From: Hepsetus odoe
Taxonomy: Eukaryota > Chordata > Actinopteri > Characiformes > Hepsetidae
Length of the DNA stretch: 64,000 bases
Reading direction: 5' to 3'
Assembly (NCBI GenBank): GCA_017165825.1
Contig: CM029374.1
Span: 6,498,243 to 6,562,242, forward strand
Shown here: one piece after another, positions 13,113 to 24,373 of the stretch
Layout of the letters: every line of letters begins with the position of its first letter
Numbering within the stretch: position 1 is the first letter of the stretch
Made by a program: the position numbers and the translations under genes
The notes under the pieces: model-generated
The model's database searches: none
The model's input: only the letters and a program-made list of their open reading frames with translations
What the model was told of the DNA's origin: nothing

Positions 13113-13684
13113 AAAACGATGCTTTGGTTTTGGATTGGATTCTGATTTCATCTTGAACAGCCTAGAAATCATTTTCCTTACTGTTACATATCTAGATTTG
13201 AGCTTTTTTGTCAGATCTTCTGGAATTTCCTTTGACCGAGGCATAGTCTGCTGTTTGTTGAGCCTTTTACAGATCTTCACTTTATTAGAAAGCTGTAATT
13301 CACTCCATGTTTACGTTCAACAGGGCTATTTCTTCCATCCTTTTCTCCTTCAGTAAACAACAGAAACATGTGTATTGTGTTTATTCAGCATGTCTTTTGT
13401 TTTATTTTTTTGGAAATCTAAATGTTAAAAAATGAATCGGAGAAATCAGAAAGGCAGCAAATACTGTTTCACAGCCCTGTACGTTACTGTGTGAATTAAA
13501 GGCTTGTTTGTTTTTAACACTTTATGAGTACCAAAAGTCATCATAATAAAAAATATGAATACTGTACATTGCTGGCCCTCACTGAGACACATGATTGAAC
13601 ACCATTTTTTGGAAAATCTAAAAAAGACAAAGAATAATAATAATGCTCATAAATATAGCAGCACCAACACATGCTGTAACTCAC

Positions 13685-13827
13685 GATCCTGGGCAGTAAA
13701 GAGAGGCACCCAGGAGCTGCTACTCTCTCCAAAGCTGTTTGACACCACCAGCCTGAAGTGATACTCAGTGTACGGCTCGAGATCCTCCACCAGCAGACTG
13801 AACACAGTCATCTCATCGTCCACCAGC
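13685..13827 (-). CDS. USH2A: USH2A exon 10 of window: second half of an FN3 repeat without the Cys pair
   Basis: The exon is 143 bp and encodes residues 466-512, with a split Gln before it and a split Arg after it (C|GG). The acceptor is gtgttctacag and the donor GATC|GTGAGT. The peptide has VEDLEPYTEYHFRLVVSNSF then GESSSSWVPLFTAQD. The F strand Tyr is present, but the ACTxAGC cysteine motif is replaced by VSNSFGES, so this repeat lacks the usual disulfide. A GT array sits directly before the acceptor. Open reading frame, consistent with purifying constraint. Confidence 0.94.
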
Positions 13828-13834
13828 CTGTAGA

Positions 13835-13835
<1 letters not shown>

Positions 13836-13862
<27 letters not shown>
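13836..13862 (+). repeat. (AC)n array at the exon 10 acceptor
   Basis: Read on the gene strand this is a GT array ending seven bases before the AG of the exon 10 acceptor. Confidence 0.95.
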
Positions 13863-13866
<4 letters not shown>

Positions 13867-14814
13867 TTAGTAATGTTTCTGTCATAGACTGAAAACCACT
13901 CTGATTAAATTTAAAACAAGCTTACTACCTTGAATCTGCACTCTTGTCCTCAATTTGTACGCTCACAATATGACTATAACCCATGAAATCACACACAAAC
14001 TGATATGTTCTTTGTTTTCCTGCAAAAACAACTCTATCTAAGTGGTCCTCATTAAATGCCCTGAGACTCTTGATGATTGCAATACTGTCATGCTAGTTTT
14101 TGAGCAGCACCAATTTTCACCAAGCCTCACGATCAAATTTACCATCGGACTATAATAAATAAATCACCTGAACAATGAAATACATTTGAATGGAATGGCA
14201 GGAAATGAGGCTGATATATAATACATGGGCCTAGTCATTTATTTATTACAACAGAATGAGAATTCCCCCGTCTCTGATTAAATAGCAATTTGTTGTCGAG
14301 GGACATGTAATGCATACATATCAGAAGAAGTTAGTGCCTTTTTTTCAATTGGGCTCAGGGTGTTTCTTTAACTCTTCAAAGGCTAGAGCAGTTAATATTT
14401 TGCTATACATTATATTTCATCAATGAATTGCAGTTATATAATTGCATAGCTATGCAATGAATTCAATTTACATTCAAATGTCCAATAAAACTATAATGAC
14501 GTAAATATTATCAGGCACAAAATGACTTAAATAGAACAATTAGAGCATATCATTTCAATAAAAAAACTCTAAAATTGAGAAATAGTTAAAATGGAATTAC
14601 TTCATGCTTTTGTTATCATCAGCATCTGTCTTATTCCAAGTTTATATATATTATCCAAAACTGCATATTCACAGATCAGCCTTAACCACCAATGGAAAGT
14701 CAGGAAGGTTTCCCAGCAGAACAGTGTCCAGAGAATCACACTGCCTTTGTAGGCGTACCTTCTACCTACACTGCATACTGTCTCTCTCTTTAACATGGAA
14801 GTGATACACACACA

Positions 14815-15240
14815 AAGTGTGCTCCATCAGACCAGACCACCTGGTCCATGGTCTAGTCCTGATTCTCATTTGCCCATTGTAGGTATTTTAGTGTTGATCT
14901 CTCCAGCTTTCAGTTGGTGTTAATGTTGATGGTTATCCCTATATGTATGGAGATATACACCAGTAAGCCACAACATTAAAACTACTGACTGACGTGAATA
15001 ATGTTGGTTATCTTAGCATAACGGCAAGGTGATCAGTAAATTAGGCATCACGAATAGACTTCTGACAGACGAATAGACAACTGAAAGTTGAAAAAAAAAA
15101 TTGTTTTTTATGGGTTTGCATAGCCGTAGTCCCATCACAGTGCCCATGTTGACTCCTGTCAACTGACTTAGTGTATATAATGGACATTTAAGTACCAGAA
15201 CTGCATGATGGATCCAGTTCTGATGGATCAAATATGTTGA
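14815..15240. mobile_element. Degenerate DNA transposon remnant
   Basis: Contains aagccacaacattaaaac and cacagtgcccatgttgactc, strings I associate with a widespread teleost DNA transposon. No intact transposase frame remains, and boundaries are approximate. Confidence 0.4.
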
Positions 15241-15502
15241 AGTTTCTGTTTGCAGAAACTTCTGTTTCTCAGGCTTCCCCCTCAGGATCAGTATTATTAT
15301 GAGTATCAGTATGGACCAATACTGCACTGTAGTTTATCACTAAAGCCAACAAAAATCCCTTGTTCATTCTTACTTCCTAAAAGGCCTTCATTCAGAATTG
15401 GCATCAGATGTGGAAGATGGATTTCTTTTACATGTGAAAGGGCAAGTGTGTGTGATTTGCTCACCAGGGAAAGGTTGGCACCAGGTATGTAAAGCTTGGA
15501 AA

Positions 15503-16245
15503 GACTTTTACGTACATATTCTGTATATTTCCTCACATATGATACCATACACAGATTTTTAGAGCTGTTTTTTCAGTTGGTTGTTTACCATCGGACAGTA
15601 GCTTAATCACCATCTTCCAAAGTGAAATTCTAGAGTAAGGTTTAACCCTTTAAACATTGCCCAGGAAAGCTCCCAGAAGAAGCAGGAACAGGCTGCTTTA
15701 TGGGCATGGCAAAGCATCATGGGAAGATACCCAGCATGTGATAAACATTTTCAACTGAAGGAAGTTAAAAAAAAAACAAAGATATTAAAATAAAATGCAG
15801 TTAAAGTGACAACCCTTGTCATTGCGAGGTCACAGCACAGCACACAGTGAACCACAACAAAACTGGACTTCTGCTTTTAAGCCATGCAGCAGTGGGCAGC
15901 TATTGAAAGTGCCCGGGACGGTACCTTGCTCAAGGGTACCTCAGCGCAACCTACTAATGGGGAATTGAACCCACAATCTTCTGATGCCGGGGCAACTCCC
16001 TAACCACTAGGCCACCGCTGCCCCATTGGTGGTACCTTGACTTAAACGTACATCTTCAAGTCATCAGATCTCCAAGGCAAATGCTGTACATTATACTTAC
16101 TAAAACCAGTTTATTACAGTACATTCTATTGTATTGTGTTTTTATACAATATCTGTTATTATAAGCACATAATTATTATATTAACTCTTAAATTAACCAC
16201 AGTTGCAGAGGTCCTAGAACCTGTCCGAGCACTCAAAGAGGAGGA
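15503..16245 (+). repeat. Left copy of a repeated segment flanking exon 9
   Basis: Block A (15503-15790) shares long near-identical stretches with 17207-17480, for example atatttcctcacatatgata and taaacattgcccaggaaa. Block B (about 16170-16245), with gagcactcaaagagg, matches 17575-17650. A SINE separates the blocks here. It could be a local duplication or two insertions of one unnamed repeat. Confidence 0.75.
15802..16024 (-). mobile_element. SINE family A, near full length
   Basis: Has the tail gtgacaacccttgtcattgc, body gtaccttgctcaagggtacc and head accactaggccaccgctgcc. It interrupts the left copy of the exon-9-flanking repeat, so it is younger than that repeat. Confidence 0.85.
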
Positions 16246-16649
16246 ATTTCAGGAACAAGGTTGAGGTAAGGTTGAGTAAGTCTGAAACTCTGGCCAATGC
16301 TCTGCCGACATTCATGTGGTTCACTGATACTAATAAAGTGTTTAAAGTATTTAAAGGTTTACATCAACCAAAATTGTCATTTGTTTAGTTTATGTTCTTC
16401 ATCTGAGATGCTTCTCAACACCTGCTGTTAAACTAGGTCATCAACATGGCAGCCACGGCAACAAAGTCGCTTGACTGAAAGTTATAGACACACTGCTCTA
16501 GAGGATCATTAAACAAAAGTATTTTACCCAACAATTGCAGGCCTGGAGGAAGTGACCTACATGTGTATGTAGTGTAACAGTGTGCACACATGTGAGACTC
16601 AGGCACATATACAGGTGTGTAGCTGTGGTGATGCTGGTTGGAGACTCAC

Positions 16650-16797
16650 TGCAGAATGTGCTGGGAGTCGGGCCTCCTCATCTGAAGCCGGTAGCGCAGT
16701 GGTCCAGGAGCATTGGGGCGTGCGGGACTACGCCAGGCCACCTGCAGAGAGGTGGGGGTGGCAGCTGCCAGCCTCGGGGCCAAAAGGCCATCTGGAG
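16650..16797 (-). CDS. USH2A: USH2A exon 9 of window: first half of an FN3 repeat
   Basis: The exon is 148 bp and encodes residues 417-464. It completes Ala (G|CT) and ends two bases into Gln (CA|G). The acceptor is cctctaag and the donor CTGCA|GTGAGT. The peptide PDGLLAPRLAAATPTSLQVA then WRSPARPNAPGPLRYRLQM is a clear FN3 A-C region. The usual PNG turn reads PNAPG. The acceptor lies only six bases from a GA array, so its pyrimidine tract is a CT microsatellite on this strand. The exon is GC-rich compared with its introns, and is flanked by two copies of one repeat (about 15.5 and 17.2 kb). Confidence 0.93.
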
Positions 16798-16799
16798 CT

Positions 16800-16800
<1 letters not shown>

Positions 16801-16836
<36 letters not shown>

Positions 16837-16899
16837 GTGAGAGAGAGAGAGACATAGTGAGAGAGAGAGAGAGAGAGAGAGAGACATAGAGAGAGAGAT
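16801..16899 (+). repeat. (GA)n array at the exon 9 acceptor
   Basis: Imperfect GA array with repeated gacatagtga interruptions. Read on the gene strand it is a CT tract leading into the exon 9 acceptor. Confidence 0.95.
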
Positions 16900-17206
16900 T
16901 AAGTGAATAAGAATAAGACAGCAGTGGTTGGTGTAGTAGTAACCACTGAAGCCAGAGAAGTGTTGTGGATGAATGTCACACGGTGCGGCAAAAACGTTTT
17001 TCTGTGAAAAACTGCTAAAAACGAAAAAAAATAAAGGCATAATAAAAACCCCACAAAAAACATTTCAAATCTGTTTCATCAGAATCCAATGGCAAACCAT
17101 GACCATCAGAGATAGAAAAAAATGCAAAACACAGATTTCTAATAGATATTAATATAGTGCTAAAACACTTACACCGAACTAGATTAAACAAGAACATCCA
17201 AACTTC

Positions 17207-17650
17207 AGAAAATACTTTTACATGGACATATTCTGTATATTTCCTCACATATGATACCATACACAGATTTTTAGAGCCAGTTTTTCAGCATAACATTATG
17301 GATGTTTATGATTATGATTATGTAAGGTTTTACCCCTTAAACATTGCCCAGGAAAAGCAAAATGCTCCCAGAAGAAGCAATGAAGGGCTGCTTTACAGGC
17401 CTGGCCAAGCATCATGTGGAAGATACACCTCATGTAATAAAAATTTCTACTGAAAAAAGAAATTAAAATAAAACATATAATTGTGTCAGTGTCAGCTAGG
17501 ACCGTGCTTGTTTGTAATGATATGGGTTTCCCCATTGTATAAAATTCTGACTGGATATATCCAGATGGGTTTTTGTAACTTTTATATTAACTCTTATACT
17601 AGCTACAGTTGCGGGAGTCCTGGAATCTGTCCAAGCACTCAAAGAGGACG
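17207..17650 (+). repeat. Right copy of a repeated segment flanking exon 9
   Basis: Same orientation as the copy at 15503-16245, without the SINE. Shared strings include gataccatacacagattttt, taaacattgcccaggaaa and ccaagcactcaaagagga. The right end runs into an L2-type tail fragment (about 17650-17700). Confidence 0.75.
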
Positions 17651-18840
17651 AAAGGTGGAAAAGCACCCTGTACAGGTCGCTAGTCCATCACTTTTATTCA
17701 TTGTCCTTTTTTTTTTTAGGAGTAGGAAGTGGGTCACAAAATTCATCTTTACTATTTGAATCACTCCCTTGGTGACTGTAATTTGGTGTTTTTTGAAGAG
17801 AATAATAAACTCCCAGTGAAACCAACCCAGGATAAAACAAATACTGGAAACAAAGGTGATTATTAATTTAAACACTTATTTATCAAAAGCAGGGCGTCAT
17901 AGAAAAATCTTTTTTTTTTTTTTTTGTTCTGTGAAGAACCTTAAAAAGCTACATTTGAATAGCCTGGCAAGAAACATTTGTAGTCAAGGAAATCCGTAAT
18001 GCAAGATACAGCAGTTTTGTTTTCAAAATTCATTCTTTTAAGGACAATTGTTAGGATGTTAAAGAAACGTCTTTACTGTCCCAAAGGAAAACAGGCTGAT
18101 TCTAGTCATACTCCAGCACTTGGTGACAACTCCAGGCTAAATCATGTGTTTGGAGGAGCAATCCAACCAGCATCTGTTTCAATAATACACCACTCCAGCA
18201 CTGGGAGCGAGGTCCTTTTCTTAAGTGAAGGCTCATTCCCAATCAACATCGCTCTCATGCAGTCACAAGCACTCAATAACTGTTGATTACTTAAGTCATT
18301 TTGTGCATGCTGAAATAGAATCGCCTCAGTGGAATACCAAATGCGCTTGCCACAGCTTCAGAAAACAAAAGAGGGGCGACAAGGGGTGAAAGTTACAAAG
18401 GCGAAAAAAAATCCCAGCAGTCCCGTCCCCCAGAGCCTTGGCCCACGAGTAAAAACGAGATCAACTAATATTCGGAGAGATTACGAGAGGGGTTATAGAT
18501 GTTAATGCACTGATTGATGAGCGAGACGCCTGCCAATGAATGTCAGTAAACACAAGGCTTCTTTGATGGATGTTCAAAAGCTGGCTGTGCCCATCCTTCA
18601 TCTAGGTTGACAGGAGGAACCGAGCTGAAAAAAACATAAGGGATGGTGGTAGCTTGCCTTTTCAGTGTGTGAGTGCAAGCAAAAAAAAACCTGGGTTAAG
18701 TGCAAGCTATAGAAACTGGATAAAACCTAAAGTGCACCTACCAAATCATAAACTCAACATATATAAAATATGAAATTTTATCTTTATAAATGATCCAACA
18801 GGAAAATGTTTAATTGTATACATAAATTACAAGCTCCATT

Positions 18841-18900
<60 letters not shown>

Positions 18901-18908
18901 CAGACAGA
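18841..18908 (+). repeat. (GATA)n array, left of Tc1 derivative
   Basis: About 15 units of taga, ending in gacagacaga, directly next to the element at 18918. Confidence 0.95.
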
Positions 18909-18917
18909 TTTTTAGAT

Positions 18918-19344
18918 TAGGACACTCCATTAATTATTCAGTGGTTTATGTCTAATCTGCTCTTGGGGTGAATTTGATTAGACTGCCAGATCTGGGCATT
19001 TTGGCAGTTGTTTTGGAAGTCCTCTATTTTTGGTGATTTGGTGACTGCAAACTCTTTTGAGATCTTTTTAAATCCCTTACCAGACTTATAAGCTGCTACA
19101 ATCTTCTTTCTGAAGGCAGCAGACAGCTCTTTTGTTGTCACCATGGTGTTCATTCACATCCCAACAGTCAGGAGCCCACCAAACTAAATGTCTGAGGTTT
19201 AAATAAGGCAAACCTCTTTCAAAATGCTGAGTAATGATGTTCTAACCATGTGCACCTGATGCTCTACACCTGTCTGTGATTTGAGCCATCCATATCCATA
19301 TCTTGAAGAATGTTACAAAAACACAGGATTTCATATGGTGTCCT

Positions 19345-19345
<1 letters not shown>
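18918..19345 (-). mobile_element. Tc1-type transposon, internal-deletion derivative
   Basis: On the minus strand a frame begins MVTTKELSAAFRKKIVAAYK, continues SGKGFKKISKEFAVTKS and then breaks. This is the N-terminal DNA-binding part of a Tc1 transposase. The ends carry short inverted termini (taggacactcc at the left; taggacaccat read inward from the right). Catalytic parts are gone. GATA arrays flank both ends directly. Confidence 0.75.
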
Positions 19346-19411
<66 letters not shown>

Positions 19412-19456
19412 TCTGATTGATTGATTGGATTGATTGATTGATTGATTGATTGATTT
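19346..19456 (+). repeat. (GATA)n and (TTGA)n arrays, right of Tc1 derivative
   Basis: GATA units to about 19400, then gacagacagaca, then ttga units to 19456. The GATA-then-GACA order is the same as in the left array. Confidence 0.95.
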
Positions 19457-20590
19457 ATTGATTTTGGGCCTTAACTAATTTTTTAAGTTATTCCACACAC
19501 TTCTGTGTCCAAAAGTAGGGACTGGCTTCTTGCACATCAAGGGGTCAGCCTCATCACTCATGTCAGCAGTGGCTTAAAATTGCTTTTGCTGCCAAGCTGC
19601 AATTTTCATAATGCACAAGCGCTTGGTTTAGGCAAGACGCCTGCTTGTGGGCCACAGGAGAGGAGAGGATGGGGTTTCGCTGGACGAACGTCGGCATTAA
19701 AAGCCATTCCGCACTTTCCCCCCATCTGCCTTTGCTGCCATACACTGGCTAGAAATAACCGCGGCGGAGGCCGGCCAAGCGGCCATAAACGTAATGATGA
19801 TGACGAGCATATGGAGAGGCCTGGACTGCAATCTGCCATGCTGCTCTGCTGCCGCGAAGACCTCACTGCTTCATACACACTGAAACTTAGAGAGGAGGCA
19901 AGTATTCGGGATGCACTTCCAGTGCATCCATTTCAAATTCACACTGACACTTAATGAACTTTGACTCTGTATTTGAAATAGGAGCAAAAAACTATGTATG
20001 TCTTCATTAACATGGAAAAACCATCATCACTCAAGGAAACTCATAACTGAGCTGCCCTAATGTCAGAGAGGGGTGGACCAACCAAAGCAGACTAGGTTTG
20101 CAATTGGTGTAGTAGGGACCATTGTTTTTCCCATTCCATTCTTACTGTGGATGTTTGCTCTTGTTACTATATATAAAGATGTGACATTAAGTTTCATGTA
20201 GTTAAAAATTCATAATCTACACCGATTGCTTCACAATAAAATAAATAATTTTTGTTTAAATACAATGCACTCACCATAAGACCCTCAGGCTGAAAATCAA
20301 GCCTTAAGTTCACGAGAATTGTCTGCAAGATAGGATTGTGTCAAAACACAGATTTGGGAAGGACAGAAGAATGTTTTTCCTAGATTTGGCCCCCACATAA
20401 ACTGAGAAACTGGTCTTGAAAAGTCTTGGTCAGATAGGTGACTAAGAATCTGATGATTCTTAGTCATGATGAGTTTGTTTGTAGAGATTGGAGAAACAAT
20501 TTAGCAATCAGTTCAAACTGTTATGGTAAAGTGGACAAATAAAGCCATTCCTTAAAGGCACATGGCAGCCAACTGGAACTAAAAGTGACA

Positions 20591-20824
20591 AAAGTGAAAG
20601 TGAAACACAGCACAGCACACTGTGAGATAAAACTAAATTCAATCTCTGCATTTTACCCATATACACACGTGCAGCAGGGGACAGAATTGAAAACGCCTGG
20701 GGAGCAGTGATGGGGACAGTACCTTGCTGAAGGGTATCTCAGGGCAACCTACTGCTATGGGATTCAAACCCATGATCTTCCAATCCTGGGGCCAACTCCC
20801 TAACCACTAGGCCACCATTGCCCC
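20591..20824 (-). mobile_element. SINE family A, near full length
   Basis: Tail aaagtgaaagtgaaacacag, body cagtaccttgctgaagggta, B box gggattcaaaccc and head accactaggccaccattgcc are all present. Confidence 0.85.
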
Positions 20825-21204
20825 AGCTAGGACCATTTATATTAGTCAGTTTATGAAATTAGTACAAAGTGTAAAGGGTTGCGTGGTGTCCTAGGAACCT
20901 CACAGCCCAGTGAAGTATGGAGATGAATGTTTTATTCTTAACCAAGAAAGTACAAGAATATAACCACCACAAACATACACAAAAAAATAAATAAATGACA
21001 AACTGACAAATTCATCAAAAGTCCAACAGAGGGAGCTGTATGTGGCGCTCTGCTCAGACTGAGCACACCTGGGCTCATGAGGGCCCAGGTGTGCTTCATT
21101 GGGGCGTGGTTTACAAGTCCCCTTGAGTCAGAGCAGAGCATCGGTCACTGACTCGAACGTTCTCCTGCATATTAGTGATTCCTGAGTTCCGTATCGTTAA
21201 TTAT

Positions 21205-21310
21205 GTTTAGTATAGTATAGTAGTTAGTATAGTAGTTTAGTATAGTATTGTAGTTAGTATAGTAGTTTAGTATAGTATAGTAGTTAGTATTGTAGTTAAG
21301 TATAGTACGA
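21205..21310 (+). repeat. TAG-rich minisatellite
   Basis: Imperfect tandem of roughly 33-bp units built from tagtatagtatagtagt and tagtatagtagttt. Confidence 0.8.
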
Positions 21311-22489
21311 TAAGATATAAGAGATATGGGTACAAAGCTGCAAAGCCAAATTAACGCTGTATAAATAAAGTTGCATCTGCAAAAGTCTTAGCAAGTGCTA
21401 AAAGTATTGATTTGTGATGCCTGATTATTTTTATTCTGTACCAGTTATCTTGTTATTTTGCTTAAAAAAGAGCTACTTAGCATCTGTCGGTAGTGCAGAT
21501 GAAAATATTTATCCAAAATTGAAATAAAATGCAAATAAATATGTAACTGCGTAACATTTACATAAAATAGAGACATTTTTTTAAAGGGCAAAAAATACAC
21601 ATAACACACATGTACGTCTTGAAAAAAGGGAAACGAGGCAGAGACACAGACAGAAACAGAGAAAGAAAGAAATGGACAAAGAGAAAGAAGCAGAGAAGGA
21701 CAGAGGTAGGGAGAAATGGACAGCGAGAGAAACAGATAGAGCTTCCACCGAACAGAGACAACCAGTTGACAAAAGAGTTAATTCCTTACAGACTTATTTC
21801 ATCAAACAGTCGGCATGGAGTTTCCTTTGTTTCGCTTCCCTCCTTTCTCAGGTATATCAAAAGTGTCACTAATCATTTTAAACTATGCACTTTTATGTTT
21901 CCTCTGGATCTCTTAGCTTTCTCCCCTTCTGTTCTTTGATATAACAAGGACAGTTTGAGACAAGGCTTCAGTTCAGCTACGAGAAGCTTAAAGATCTGCC
22001 TGAGAGGAGTGGAGGCAAACGTGTGGTATTTAAAATTTATACTTCCTCATGTCTTTGTTTTGAACTTGAACATTTTTCTCATAGAACTTCAACTTTGCTC
22101 TTCCTCTGTTGTTCGCAGAGGCAAACCGTGGCCTCAGCACAAAAAAAAAGCATTTCCGAGTCATTTTTCAAGCTGATACACAACGCTTTCTTTGAGAAAT
22201 TAGATTCTTTTCTCTCTGTCCACTTATCTACACACCCCCCCCCCCTCCCACACACACACACATACACACACATACACACACACAAAGCCAGTCTTTTCTA
22301 CTTACTTTTTATGAGGATATCCCCAGAACTTTATAGAACACAAATCCCACTCGATGGCCCTACATTAAATATTCCTTATCAGACTTGCCATTATCTTTTC
22401 ATCAAATCTCATAGACCTCATGCAAACAGAAACAAAGTTTTTCCAGCTGCAAAATTGTGCAAAATGTATTTCTTTTTTGTTATGATTTG

Positions 22490-22745
22490 AACGGCTTTTC
22501 CTAACGAGGGTCTGAGGGGAGCATACCCCACCACACTTAGGGCAAAGGACAGAAACATACCCTGCACAGATCACCAGTCCAACCAAAACACTGGCACACT
22601 GGGAAAATTTACATCTCCAATCCACCTGATGTGGATTCTCTGGGTTTTTTGGGAAGAAACCAGAGTGCAAACCAAAACAGTCACACAGAGGATATGCAAA
22701 CACAAAGGAGCTGGGCCATCCCAACCAGGAGCTGAACACAGAATG
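22490..22745 (-). mobile_element. L2-type repeat tail, degenerate
   Basis: Shares with the copies at 53.4 and 61.9 kb the order: cctgcacagatcaccagtcc, then a ggaagaaaccagagtgca block and an acacagaggatatgcaaaca block. No coding frame. Confidence 0.5.
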
Positions 22746-23590
22746 TTCTACCATGTGATAATTAACAAAAATATCTGGAATGTTGCTGTATTTTTGATTT
22801 TTTTCCCAGATCAACAGGCTCAAGAGAATGTTTGTTTTAACTTTTGATTTATTGTCACTATAACAAAGGTGAAATTCATCAAGTTCCCAGGGTAAAATGC
22901 CATAGGCTTAGGCTTTGTGCACAGGTGGTCCAAGAAACGCCAGAGCAAAGGCGAAACCCATAGCCCCAAGTAGCTGAATAAACATTTGTATTATTTTTTA
23001 ATTGACAAATGAGATACTGTAGCATTTTTAAATAGTATTCTATTTAAACACCCCTGATGTATTATATCAGTGAGACGAGTCAAAACCAGGAATGTGTGGC
23101 AATGATTGCAGTGGAGCACTAAAAAAGTCAATATTGAGATCAGTATTATAATGAAAAGTCTTTTCTTTGGCAAAGAACAGATCACATTTAAAAATGGGAA
23201 CAAATTGTACTGTGAAAGGCTGCACAATGTCTAAAGATACGAGGTTCTAGATAAAGGGATTTTAGCTACTCTGCATTAAGTCTCACTAGTATACTAATCA
23301 GTGGCCTGATCATCTGTATTAGCGGCTCCTGTTTCTTCACTGCTTCACGTCTAAGCTGGCTCTTTGGAAGCAAAATATGAAGCAATGAGGGCCGGCTCAG
23401 GACTTTTGCTCATTACCACATCTTAGGAAAAAACACTGGGTCTAGCAGTGTGACCTTCCACAAACATTTGGAAGAGATTTGGGTGTCATTAAGCTAAATG
23501 GGCATTCTGTAAAGTGCATCCAGAGAAAGTTGCTAAATAAGAAAGCACTTATAAACAGAGCATGAGCCAAGATCTACAGGGCCATAGCTT

Positions 23591-23811
23591 GGGCAGTGGT
23601 GGCATAGTGGTTTGGGACTAGTCCTCAGGCCTGGAAGGTTGTAGGTTCAAATCCTGGATAGGTTCAAATCCTGGATCAGCACTTTGCCCTGAGGTACCCT
23701 TGAGCAATGTATTGTTCCCAACACCTCTGGAAATGGCTGCACAGTATGCAGAAATTGCATTTTGTTTGCAATTATTGTGCTGTGTTTCACAATTACAGAT
23801 TTCCACTTCAT
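23591..23811 (+). mobile_element. SINE family A
   Basis: Head gggcagtggtggcatagtgg, a short duplication of the B box region (ggttcaaatcctggat occurs twice, about 23645-23676), body gccctgaggtacccttgag, and tail tgtgtttcacaattacagat. Confidence 0.8.
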
Positions 23812-24324
23812 TAGACAGACTTTGAGATTCCACTGCTGATACTTGTTTCTTTTCTAGTAGAACAGGTTTCCGCTTAGGGACACCAGAAGGACAAAGGTGG
23901 AATCTTTGCTTAGGGAACAAAGCTCTGCCACAGAGCCCTGAGGCTGAGAAGTAGTGGGAAAAAAAGGTCCTCTCTCCACCAAGACCCCATTGTGGTCCTC
24001 CTCCTGCTTTTACTAGGATTAAGAGCGATTGCGGAGGTGCTTATCGGCTGCGCTCGTGTCCGTACGCCTCCCCTTTCGCTTTGATCAGTGGAGATGTCTG
24101 CCGAGGGAGGGGGAGATTACCATGCTCAGAGCCTGGCTGGAGGCCTCCCAGACATCTGGGCCAGAAGAAAAAAAAGAGAGAGACTGATCAAATTGTAATA
24201 AAAAAGAGGCTGCTGTGTGTGAGAGGAATCGCCACATGAGACGCGACTGATGCTTCCTCATTGAACCTGGAGCTAGGACTGACCCTGAGAGTAAATGTGT
24301 GTGTTTGTGTGACAGTAAGAAGAG

Positions 24325-24328
<4 letters not shown>

Positions 24329-24371
<43 letters not shown>
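24329..24371 (+). repeat. (GA)n microsatellite
   Basis: Perfect GA array of about 43 bp in the intron between exons 8 and 9. Confidence 0.95.

Positions 24372-24373
<2 letters not shown>

Larger units (their letters stand above)
3077..13684 (-). other. USH2A intron between exons 10 and 11 (10.6 kb)
   Basis: Contains a head-to-head SINE pair (4876-5234), an L2-like 3' tail (10231-10500), SINE fragments (10536-10652 and 13020-13112) and a microsatellite cluster (11684-12500) with one N. Around 7567-7690 a sequence ending in gcaaaagtttatgtgcccc (read on the minus strand) may be one end of an old DNA transposon. Stretches 6480-6800 and 8230-8700 are richer in GC and repeat-poor. The remainder is AT-rich with no supportable gene. 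Confidence 0.8.
13828..16649 (-). other. USH2A intron between exons 9 and 10 (2.8 kb)
   Basis: Begins at the right with the first copy of a repeated segment (15503-16245) that carries a SINE insertion (15802-16024). DNA-transposon remains lie at about 14815-15240. A CA array at 13836-13862 adjoins the exon 10 acceptor. Between 13900 and 14800 there is AT-rich sequence with nothing recognisable. Confidence 0.8.

Noticed and set aside
13115..13385. Possible DNA transposon segment (cagatcttctggaatttcct and following)
   Set aside because: The texture suggests an old transposon, but I could not tie it to a family or find its ends.
18841..19410. CRISPR-like array
   Set aside because: The regular spacing is a simple GATA microsatellite; there are no unique spacers.
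19505..19954. Plus-strand open frame of 149 codons in a GC-richer island
   Set aside because: No recognisable motif and no supporting splice or promoter signals; a frame on the other strand is almost as long. Left as unexplained intronic sequence.
22023..22490. Plus-strand open frame of 155 codons
   Set aside because: No domain, low-complexity parts (CA and C runs), no splice context. Chance frame.
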